From: Saprospiraceae bacterium
GTDB taxonomy: Bacteria > Bacteroidota > Bacteroidia > Chitinophagales > Saprospiraceae
Direction of reading: 5' to 3'
Assembly (NCBI GenBank): GCA_030728245.1
Contig: JANQZX010000146.1
Location: 4,491 to 54,477 of the forward strand
Length of the DNA: 49,987 bases
Shown here one piece after another: positions 42,696 to 49,987 of this stretch. Every line of letters begins with the position of its first letter. The stretch's first letter is position 1. The notes beneath the pieces are model-generated. The model had not been told where the DNA came from. It saw only the letters and a program-made list of their open reading frames with translations, and searched no databases. Both the position numbers and the translations under genes were made by a program.

Positions 42696-45600
42696 ATGAA
42701 AAATTATTCCCTTCAGGCCTTATTATTTTTTCCACTCCTTTTAGGAGTTATGGGTTGTTCATCGGAAAAAAACAAGTCTAATCCCCTTTTCAAAGAGATA
42801 AAATCGAGCGAAAGTGGCATTTCCTTTGAAAACAAGCTCAGTTTTGATGCTGCTTTTAATATTTATACCTATCGAAATTACTATAATGGTGGTGGTGTAG
42901 GACTTGGAGATGTCAATAATGACGGACTCATTGATGTTTATATGACGGCTAATATGCTTCCAAATAAATTATTCCTTAATAAAGGGAATTTTAAATTTGA
43001 AGACATAACTGCCACTGCAAAAGTAGCGGGAACCAAAGCGTGGTCCACCGGCGTTAGCCTGGCCGATGTCAACGGGGATGGTTTGCTCGATATTTATGTT
43101 TGTAACTCAGGAGATATTAAGGGGGATAATAAACAGAATGAATTATTCATTAATAAAGGCAATAATGCCGATGGAATTCCTGAGTTTTCTGAAGAAGCCG
43201 AAAAGTATGGCTTAGCCGATAAGGGTTTTTCAACCCATGCTGCTTTTTTTGATTATGATAAAGACGGCGATCTTGACATGTATTTACTCAATAACTCATA
43301 TCAAGCCATTGGAAGTTTCAATTTACGCAAAAATGAAAGGCCAAATCGCGATCCGGTAGGTGGGGATAAACTTTTTAGAAATGACCAGAATCATTTCACC
43401 GATGTGAGTGAAGAAGCTGGAATTTATGGCAGTATCATTGGCTTTGGATTAGGTGTAACCGTCGGGGACATTGACAAAGATGGCTGGTTAGATATTTACG
43501 TTTCCAATGATTTTTTCGAGCGTGATTATTTATATCATAATAACGGTGACGGAACATTCACAGAACAATTAGAAAGCAACATGCGCTCTATCAGTGCTGC
43601 TTCTATGGGTGCAGACATGGCTGATATCAATAATGACGCTTTTCCCGATATTTTTGTGACGGATATGCTACCTCGCGATGATGCCCGATTAAAAACAGTT
43701 ACCACTTATGATAATTGGGATAGATATCAATTAAATATTCAAAATGGCTATTGGCATCAATTCACCAGAAATATGCTTCAATTGAACAATGGAGACAATA
43801 CTTTCAGTGAAATTGGCCGATTAACCAATGTTGCCGCGACCGATTGGAGCTGGGGTGCCCTTATTTTTGATTTTCAAAATGACGGGCGCAAAGATATTTT
43901 TGTTGCCAATGGTATCTATCAGGATCTAACTGATCAGGATTTCTTAAAATTCGTTACCGAGGAAAATACGGTTCAACAAATCATGTCGAATAAGGGGGAC
44001 GCCTATAAAAAATTGGTTGAGCTCATTCCCTCCAATCCAATTCCAAATCATGCCTTTATCAATCAGGGAAATTTATCTTTTAAGGATAATGCGACAGAAC
44101 TTGGCTTGGGAAATCCTGGATTCTCCAATGGTTCCGCTTATGGAGATCTCGATAATGATGGCGATCTTGACTTAGTGGTGAATAACGTTAACGCACCTTT
44201 TTCCCTATTTCAAAATCAAAGCAGAGAAATCAATCCTGAAAATAGTTATTTAAAATTTCAATTAACAGGTGTAAAAGGTAATACCAATGCCATTGGGACT
44301 AAAATTACTGCCTTTGTTGGTGGGGAGAAATTATATCTGGAGCATATTCCCATCCGTGGTTTCCAATCAACGGTAGATCCCAGACCTAATATTGGTTTGG
44401 GAAAAATAAAGATGGTAGATAGTATATTTATAGAATGGCCAAATGATGAATTAACGACTCTCAGAGATGTTAAGGTAAACCAAACCATTCGGTTAGTACA
44501 GGAAAATGCTGTATTGAAAAAGGAAGTTCCTAACGTAAGCAAGCAACAAATATTCGCTGAATTCCATAATCCCTCTATTTTAAATTATCGCCATATTGAA
44601 AATCCCTTTGTCGATTTCGATCGGGATAGACTGGTTTTTCACATGCTTTCCTCTGAAGGCCCTTGTATTTGTAAGGGCGATTTGAATGGAGACAATAGAG
44701 AGGACCTATATATTGGCGGTTCATCAGGTATCCCTGGTTCCCTTTTCTTTCAACAACCCAATGGGCAGTTTGTGTCTGTTCAAAAACCTCTTTTTGATAT
44801 AGATAAAGATTCCGAAGACACTGATTGTGCTATTTTTGATGCCAACGGTGATGGAAAAAATGACCTCTATGTTGGCAGCGGAAGTAACGAGGTTTCCAAT
44901 AGTTCCTCCTCTTTGGCCGATCGTCTATATTTTAATACATCCAATGGTAAACTGGTAAAATCAAACCAGATACTTCCTGCAAATCAGTTTGAAAGTACCT
45001 CAACGGTTAAACCAGCAGATTATGACCTTGATGGGGATATTGATTTATTCGTAGGTGTTCGTTCTATCCCAATTTATTACGGTTTACCCGCCAATGGATT
45101 TATTTTACAGAATGACGGAAAAGGAAACTATAGCGACGTTACGTCAAAAATAATTCCCTCTTTAAAAAATATTGGCATGATCACCGATGCAGTTTGGATT
45201 GATTATGATAACGACAAAGATCTTGATCTACTTGTTGTTGGAGAATACATGCCACTCCGCATTTTTCAAAATAATGGGGGTAAGTTTACGGAAACTTCTA
45301 CCAACGCAGGGTTTGAAAATACGAATGGTTGGTGGAATACCGTAGAATCAGCGGATGTAAATAACGATGGATATCCAGATTTAGTCGTTGGGAATCATGG
45401 GTTAAACTCAAGGTTTCTCGCTTCTATGAAACAACCTATTGAACTTTACATTCAAGATTTTGACCAAAACGGAACGATAGAACAAATTTTATGTCAGTAT
45501 AATGGAGATAAATCATATCCCTTCATTTTACGTCATGATTTAGTTTTACAAATGCCTATTTTGAAAAAGAAATACTTAAAATACAATAGCTACAAGAACC

Positions 45601-46043
45601 AGCAAATTACTGATATTTTTGATAAGCCATTGCTTGAATCTGCTTTGAAATTACAGGCGAATACGCTTGAAACCGTTGTATATTTAAATACGGGAAAAGG
45701 GTCATTTACCAAAATTCCCCTGCCTGTAGAAGCTCAATTTTCACCCGTTTATGCCATTTCAATCAATGATTTTGATGGGGACAATCAACTGGATATTCTC
45801 TTGGGGGGAAATTTATATCAATCTAAACCAGAGGTGGGCAGGTATGATGCCAGTTATGGCTTATATTTAAAAGGAAATGGAAAGGGAAATTTCAAATCAG
45901 TTTCCTCAAAAGACTCAGGCTTTAAGTTAAAAGGTCAGGCCAGAGGTTTTTCTATGGTTACTGTAAATAATAAACCTGTTTTAATGGTGGCGAACAATAA
46001 TGAGCAAGCCCAGGCATTTACCATTCAAAAGGGAAAAAATTAA
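42696..46043 (+). CDS. VCBS/FG-GAP repeat lipoprotein with ASPIC/UnbV domain, paralogue 2
   Basis: 1,115 residues; lipoprotein signal with Cys21 (LLLGVMGC). It aligns end to end with paralogue 1: NYYNGGGVGLGDVNNDGLID, VSLADVNGDGLLDIYVCNSG, GFSTHAAFFDYDKDGDLDMY, YVSNDFFERDYLYHNN, ADINNDAFPDIFVTDMLP, RLTNVAATDWSWGALIFDFQ and SNGSAYGDLDNDGDLDLV. The ASPIC/UnbV domain sits at about 530-600 (IRGFQSTVDPRPNIGLG). The second half carries Cys657/Cys659 (GPCIC), then GVRSIPIYYGLPANGFILQN and VVGNHGLNSRFLAS. Function unknown. It is closer to paralogue 1 than to paralogue 3, judged by shared motifs including the CxC pair. A 24-base gap separates it from each neighbour. Confidence 0.9.
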   Translation: MKNYSLQALLFFPLLLGVMGCSSEKNKSNPLFKEIKSSESGISFENKLSFDAAFNIYTYRNYYNGGGVGLGDVNNDGLIDVYMTANMLPNKLFLNKGNFKFEDITATAKVAGTKAWSTGVSLADVNGDGLLDIYVCNSGDIKGDNKQNELFINKGNNADGIPEFSEEAEKYGLADKGFSTHAAFFDYDKDGDLDMYLLNNSYQAIGSFNLRKNERPNRDPVGGDKLFRNDQNHFTDVSEEAGIYGSIIGFGLGVTVGDIDKDGWLDIYVSNDFFERDYLYHNNGDGTFTEQLESNMRSISAASMGADMADINNDAFPDIFVTDMLPRDDARLKTVTTYDNWDRYQLNIQNGYWHQFTRNMLQLNNGDNTFSEIGRLTNVAATDWSWGALIFDFQNDGRKDIFVANGIYQDLTDQDFLKFVTEENTVQQIMSNKGDAYKKLVELIPSNPIPNHAFINQGNLSFKDNATELGLGNPGFSNGSAYGDLDNDGDLDLVVNNVNAPFSLFQNQSREINPENSYLKFQLTGVKGNTNAIGTKITAFVGGEKLYLEHIPIRGFQSTVDPRPNIGLGKIKMVDSIFIEWPNDELTTLRDVKVNQTIRLVQENAVLKKEVPNVSKQQIFAEFHNPSILNYRHIENPFVDFDRDRLVFHMLSSEGPCICKGDLNGDNREDLYIGGSSGIPGSLFFQQPNGQFVSVQKPLFDIDKDSEDTDCAIFDANGDGKNDLYVGSGSNEVSNSSSSLADRLYFNTSNGKLVKSNQILPANQFESTSTVKPADYDLDGDIDLFVGVRSIPIYYGLPANGFILQNDGKGNYSDVTSKIIPSLKNIGMITDAVWIDYDNDKDLDLLVVGEYMPLRIFQNNGGKFTETSTNAGFENTNGWWNTVESADVNNDGYPDLVVGNHGLNSRFLASMKQPIELYIQDFDQNGTIEQILCQYNGDKSYPFILRHDLVLQMPILKKKYLKYNSYKNQQITDIFDKPLLESALKLQANTLETVVYLNTGKGSFTKIPLPVEAQFSPVYAISINDFDGDNQLDILLGGNLYQSKPEVGRYDASYGLYLKGNGKGNFKSVSSKDSGFKLKGQARGFSMVTVNNKPVLMVANNNEQAQAFTIQKGKN

Positions 46044-46056
46044 TTTTCAGCAAGAA

Positions 46057-46063
46057 AAGGAGG
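46057..46063 (+). promoter_or_regulatory. Strong Shine-Dalgarno sequence AAGGAGG
   Basis: AAGGAGG lies four bases before the ATG of paralogue 3 (46068). Bacteroidota ribosomes mostly ignore such sequences, and almost no other start in this window has one. It may be chance, or a device to set the output of this third gene. Confidence 0.5.
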
Positions 46064-46067
46064 TTAA

Positions 46068-49000
46068 ATGAAACAGTCAAAATGGCCTATTTTATTACTG
46101 TACAGTACGCTGTCCCTTACGGTAAGTACGTGTAACCAAAATAAATCGTCCGAATCGACTTTATTCAACACCGTTCCTTCCTCTTTATCAAATATAACTT
46201 TTTCAAATCAACTTACTGAAACAGAGGATTTCAATATCATAGAGTACCTCTACTTTTATAATGGTGGCGGCGTAGCACTGGGCGATATTAACAATGACGG
46301 TCTATTAGATATTTATATTACTGGTAATCAGGTAAGTAATAAGTTATATCTAAATAAGGGAAACTGGCAATTTGAGGATATTACGCTGAAAGCTGGCGTT
46401 GCATCACCTGGTGAATGGAAAACAGGCGTTACTATGGTAGATATTAACGGGGATGGTCTTTTGGACATTTATCAGTGCCGATTGGGTAATTATAAGGGAA
46501 TAAAAGGGGAAAACGAACTATTTATCAATCAAGGTGATCTCACTTTTACTGAAGAAGCGGAACGTTACGGTCTAAATTTTAGTGGTTTCAGTACACAAAG
46601 CGCCTTTCTCGACTATGATCTTGACGGCGATCTCGACATGTATTTACTCAATCATTCCGTTCATACCGAGCATAGATTGAATGAAGCATCAAAAAGAAAT
46701 TTTGATGACGCATTAGCTGGAGACAGGTTTTTTGAAAATGTTGACAATACATTTTACCCTGTAACTAATAGTTCAGGCATTTACAGTAGCCAATTGGGAT
46801 ATGGATTAGGTATTGGGGTCAGCGATGTGAATAACGACGGCTGGCCAGATATATACATTTCCAATGATTTTAGTGAAAATGATTATTTATATCTGAATAA
46901 TAAAAATAAAGGTTTCACAGAGGTCCTGAATCAGTCGATAAAACACACTTCCCGATTTTCTATGGGCAATGATCTGGCCGATTACAATAATGACGGTTAC
47001 ATAGATATTGTTTCCCTGGATATGTTGCCGGAAGACGAAGTAGTAATAAAAAAATCGGCCGGTGAAGATGCTTATAATACCTATAAATTAAAATTATCCT
47101 TAGGGTTTGGCCGACAATTTTCAAAAAATGCCCTACAATTGAACCTGGGTTTAGATGAAAATAATATTCCTCAATTTGCAGAAACAGCCCATTTGGCGGG
47201 TATTGCTGCCACCGATTGGAGTTGGGCTTCCTTGCTTGCAGACTTTGATAATGACGGTTGGAAAGATCTGTTTATCAGTAACGGCATTCAAAGAAGGCCG
47301 AATGATATGGACTATATAAATTTTCTTGCCAGCGAAGAAATGGTCAATAACCCCGATGTGAGTGATAAAAAACTATATGGTCAAATGCCTAATGGAGAAG
47401 TTTCCAATTATTTTTTTAAAAATAATAAAGATTTGACTTTTAAAAATGTGACAAAAAACTGGGGTATTAATACCAATAGCATTTCAAATGGAGCTGCTTA
47501 TGGCGATTTGGATAACGACGGAGATTTAGATCTCGTGATAAATAACATAAACCAGGAAGCTACTTTACTAAACAATCAATCCAGAAATACTCCGCTACCC
47601 GCTAAGAATTCCTTTATAAATATCCATTTTAACGGCTCAACCCAAAATACTAAGGGTATAGGGGCAAAAGTCATGGTTTATGCCCATGGGGATAAGATAG
47701 TTCAGGAAAATTACCCGAGCCGGGGATTTCAATCGTCTATGCCGCCAACCCTTCAGATGGGCTTAGGTGAAGCTCAAACCATTGATTCTTTGCGCGTAAT
47801 ATGGCCGGGTGGTAAAACCAAATTATGGGAAAATATTCCTGTAAATAAAACCCTTACCGTTAATGAAAAGGACTTGACCGAGTTATATTCCTATCAGATA
47901 CCTAATGGCATTGTACCCTATTTTTCCACCTCGGACGACATTGAATTTGTTCACAAGGAAAATGAATTTAACGATTTCGATATTTCTTATTTGCTTCCCC
48001 ACAAATATTCAACCTTAGGTCCTGGAATAGCTGTAGCTGATGTAAACGGCGATCAACTGGAGGATTTTTATATAACAAAGGCCAAAAACGGATCGGGTGG
48101 TCTATTTTTTCAAACTAAAAATGGAAAATTTCAGCGCCAAGAGCAGGCTGCTTTTTCTTCGTTTAAGGAATCTGAAGAAACCAATGTTCATTTTTTCGAT
48201 GCCAATAAAGATGGTTTCCAAGATTTATATATTGGGATGAGTGGAAGTGAATGGCCGGAAGGACATAAGAACTTAAGAGACAGATTGCTCATTAATGATG
48301 GAAAGGGAAATTTCAAAGATGAAAGTTTCCGATTACCTACCTTTTACCAACATACCGGAGCCATTACCTCGGCTGATTTTGATAAGGATGGGGACGAAGA
48401 TTTGTTTATTGGAAATCATTTCATTGCTGGTAAATATGGTTTTTCTTCCCAAAGTTACCTGCTCATAAATGACGGGAAGGGTTATTTTTCCTCTTTATTT
48501 GGGAAAAAAGGGTTTGACGTATCTGGTATGGTTACTGATGCAAAATGGGTAGATTTAGACGGAGATAACTGGCTCGACCTGTTGATTGTTGGGGAGTGGA
48601 TGCCCGTACGAATCTTTAAAAATGAGCAAGGCATTTTAAGTGAAATTAAAAATACCTCGTTAGAAAATACTTCCGGGTGGTGGCAAACCATAGAGTTTAC
48701 TGATGTAGATAATGACGGCGACAACGATATCATTTTGGGAAATCAGGGGGAGAATACAAGGCACCAACCATCCAAAGAATTTCCTATGTATATGTATGTC
48801 AGTGATTTTGACAATAACGGCACTTTAGACCCGCTCATCGCCTATCAAAGTAAAAAGGGTATTTTTCCAATACATAGCAGAGACGAACTTATCAAACAAA
48901 TACCGAGTTTAAAGAAAAAGTTTGTCAAGCATGAAGATTTTGCAGGGAAGACCATTTCACAGATATTAGGTGCAGAAATGCTCAGAAAAAGTAATAGACT

Positions 49001-49388
49001 GGAAGTCACCCTTTTTAGCAGTATTTCGCTTGAAAACATGGGGAATTTCAATTTTAACATTAAAAAACTACCTAAGGAAGCACAATTCACCCCTATCTAT
49101 TCCATTTTGGCAACTGATATCAATGGGGACAACTTACCAGATTTGATTACAGGAGGAAATAATGTGGAAACTGCACCGTATTTTGGAACTTATGACGCGG
49201 GCAGAGGGCTAGTCCTTTTAGGGAAAGGCGATGCAAATTTCTCGCCGCTAAGTGCTGAAAAGAGTGGACTTAATATTTCGGGTCAAATACGTGATATAAA
49301 AAAACTGAATTTACAGCGCACTATGCATTTAATCATTGGATTGAATGACGATAAAGCGTTACTTTACAAATTGAATCCTAAAAAATAA
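46068..49388 (+). CDS. VCBS/FG-GAP repeat lipoprotein with ASPIC/UnbV domain, paralogue 3
   Basis: 1,106 residues; lipoprotein signal with Cys22 (LSLTVSTC). Same architecture: YNGGGVALGDINNDGLLDIY, FSTQSAFLDYDLDGDLDMY, VSDVNNDGWPDIYISNDF, LADYNNDGYIDIVSLDM, DWSWASLLADFDNDGWKDLF and AYGDLDNDGDLDLVINN. The ASPIC/UnbV domain (about 525-600) is the clearest of the three: GIGAKVMVYA, SRGFQSSMPPTLQMGLGE, and IDSLRVIWPGG. It differs from its relatives in lacking the CxC pair (GPGIAVADVNGD at the same place) and in its middle part. Preceded by a rare strong Shine-Dalgarno sequence. It ends seven bases before the haloperoxidase-like gene. Confidence 0.9.
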   Translation: MKQSKWPILLLYSTLSLTVSTCNQNKSSESTLFNTVPSSLSNITFSNQLTETEDFNIIEYLYFYNGGGVALGDINNDGLLDIYITGNQVSNKLYLNKGNWQFEDITLKAGVASPGEWKTGVTMVDINGDGLLDIYQCRLGNYKGIKGENELFINQGDLTFTEEAERYGLNFSGFSTQSAFLDYDLDGDLDMYLLNHSVHTEHRLNEASKRNFDDALAGDRFFENVDNTFYPVTNSSGIYSSQLGYGLGIGVSDVNNDGWPDIYISNDFSENDYLYLNNKNKGFTEVLNQSIKHTSRFSMGNDLADYNNDGYIDIVSLDMLPEDEVVIKKSAGEDAYNTYKLKLSLGFGRQFSKNALQLNLGLDENNIPQFAETAHLAGIAATDWSWASLLADFDNDGWKDLFISNGIQRRPNDMDYINFLASEEMVNNPDVSDKKLYGQMPNGEVSNYFFKNNKDLTFKNVTKNWGINTNSISNGAAYGDLDNDGDLDLVINNINQEATLLNNQSRNTPLPAKNSFINIHFNGSTQNTKGIGAKVMVYAHGDKIVQENYPSRGFQSSMPPTLQMGLGEAQTIDSLRVIWPGGKTKLWENIPVNKTLTVNEKDLTELYSYQIPNGIVPYFSTSDDIEFVHKENEFNDFDISYLLPHKYSTLGPGIAVADVNGDQLEDFYITKAKNGSGGLFFQTKNGKFQRQEQAAFSSFKESEETNVHFFDANKDGFQDLYIGMSGSEWPEGHKNLRDRLLINDGKGNFKDESFRLPTFYQHTGAITSADFDKDGDEDLFIGNHFIAGKYGFSSQSYLLINDGKGYFSSLFGKKGFDVSGMVTDAKWVDLDGDNWLDLLIVGEWMPVRIFKNEQGILSEIKNTSLENTSGWWQTIEFTDVDNDGDNDIILGNQGENTRHQPSKEFPMYMYVSDFDNNGTLDPLIAYQSKKGIFPIHSRDELIKQIPSLKKKFVKHEDFAGKTISQILGAEMLRKSNRLEVTLFSSISLENMGNFNFNIKKLPKEAQFTPIYSILATDINGDNLPDLITGGNNVETAPYFGTYDAGRGLVLLGKGDANFSPLSAEKSGLNISGQIRDIKKLNLQRTMHLIIGLNDDKALLYKLNPKK

Positions 49389-49395
49389 AACCATC

Positions 49396-49987
49396 ATGTC
49401 TGCCATAATGATAAAAAGAACGGGTGTCATCAGTTTACTTTGCCTGGCAATATTGTCATGCAAAACCGAATCAACGCCTTATACCTCGGAAATTGATAAT
49501 CCCCAATACTATCACAATTCCTTAAAGCAATTGACGGATATTATTGTTCACGATATATTTTCTCCCCCAATTGCAAGTAGAATTTATGCCTATTCAAATA
49601 TTGCTGCCTACGAAGTTTTAGTTCTCGGATATCCTGAATATCAATCATTAGCCAATCAATTGAATGAATTAACCCCCATTCCGGCACCGGATACCACAAA
49701 ACAAATTGATATTCATCTCGCTGCCATCCATGCTTTTTTAACCGTTGGAAAAGCCCTTATTTTTTCAGAGGAAAAGATGGACGCATTCAGAGAAAACCTT
49801 TATGCTGATTTTAAAAAAGGCAGTGTGCCCGAGGAAATATTTATATCATCTATAGCTTACGGCGAGAAAGTGGCTGAACACATATTGACATGGGCTGCGA
49901 AAGATAATTACAAACAAACCCGCTCACTCCCAAAATATACCATAAGGCAGGAAGATGCCTATTGGAAACCCACTCCTCCCGATTATA
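49396..49987 (+). CDS. Vanadium-haloperoxidase/PAP2-like lipoprotein, 3' end missing
   Basis: 197 codons are inside the window; the gene runs off the right edge. The start may be 49396 or the second ATG at 49408, which opens MIKRTGVISLLCLAILSC with a lipoprotein cysteine at residue 18. The segment SRIYAYSNIAAYEVL, then a long helical part (DIHLAAIHAFLTVGKALIF, SSIAYGEKVAEHILTWAAKD) and KYTIRQEDAYWKPTPPDY fit the helical N-terminal half of the vanadium-dependent haloperoxidase/PAP2 family of Bacteroidota. The vanadate-binding residues are C-terminal and outside the window, so activity cannot be judged. It follows paralogue 3 by seven bases and is clearly in the same operon. Such genes often sit next to VCBS/ASPIC proteins. 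Confidence 0.7.
   Translation, partial: MSAIMIKRTGVISLLCLAILSCKTESTPYTSEIDNPQYYHNSLKQLTDIIVHDIFSPPIASRIYAYSNIAAYEVLVLGYPEYQSLANQLNELTPIPAPDTTKQIDIHLAAIHAFLTVGKALIFSEEKMDAFRENLYADFKKGSVPEEIFISSIAYGEKVAEHILTWAAKDNYKQTRSLPKYTIRQEDAYWKPTPPDY

Noticed and set aside
34055-49987. Classical polysaccharide utilisation locus
   Set aside because: SusC and SusD are present, but no glycoside hydrolase, lyase, sulfatase, hybrid two-component or ECF/FecR regulator lies within the visible part. The right end is cut, so this remains open outside the window.
1-49987. CRISPR arrays, tRNA or rRNA genes, transposases, phage genes
   Set aside because: No regularly spaced short repeats, no cloverleaf-like segments in the gaps, and no recognisable transposase, integrase or phage protein on either strand.

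Overview
The window comes from a low-GC member of the Bacteroidota, most likely a Cytophagales-type bacterium. This rests on the SusC/SusD pair, the many exported lipoproteins with short signal peptides, A-rich leaders with almost no Shine-Dalgarno sequences, several promoter boxes of the Bacteroidota TAnnTTTG type, and family-specific genes (DUF4175, PD40/tricorn S41 protease, COX24-like mini-protein, YicC-Gmk, RsbW-like/YbeY). I see no tRNA, rRNA, CRISPR array, insertion sequence or prophage gene. No stretch longer than about 300 bases lacks a gene.

Layout. 1-2912 (minus): outer-membrane beta-barrel receptor, rhodanese lipoprotein and the first codons of a CrtI-like FAD oxidoreductase. 3046-6677 (plus): LOG-family protein, an SLC45/GPH-like sugar transporter and a Tat-exported GH109-like Gfo/Idh/MocA protein, facing an exported MsrA. 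7436-9058 (plus): DUF1801, DUF1835 and ABA4-like membrane protein, facing an OmpR-type two-component system (9055-11014, minus). 11178-12269: outer-membrane beta-barrel protein. 12355-15558 (minus): tricorn-type protease. 15658-18494 (plus): unknown secreted protein, dapD, pth. 18496-22810: glycosyltransferase, a 32-residue lipoprotein, RNase G, a 30-residue COX24-like protein, a TPR lipoprotein and an HU-like protein. 23036-24892 (plus): overlapping yicC-gmk-apaG. 24949-25719 (minus): OmpA-like lipoprotein. 25975-32759 (plus): alpha/beta hydrolase, M1 aminopeptidase, DUF4175. 32905-33761: RsbW-like ATPase and YbeY.

The accessory part is 34055-49987. A SusC/SusD pair is followed by a strong intrinsic terminator hairpin. 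Then comes a tightly packed series of exported lipoproteins: three paralogous proteins of about 1,110-1,130 residues with VCBS/FG-GAP repeats and an ASPIC/UnbV domain, a 193-residue lipoprotein of unknown function between the first two, and the start of a vanadium-haloperoxidase/PAP2-like protein cut by the right edge. No glycoside hydrolase, ECF sigma factor or FecR-type anti-sigma gene lies beside it, so it does not look like a classical polysaccharide utilisation locus.

Three small or subtle items seem most worth following up. The first is an unlisted lipoprotein whose predicted mature part is only ten residues with a CGC motif (19725-19823). The second is a cysteine cluster in the ATP lid of the RsbW-like ATPase (33175-33198). 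The third is the terminator that separates highly codon-biased susCD from the VCBS lipoprotein genes.
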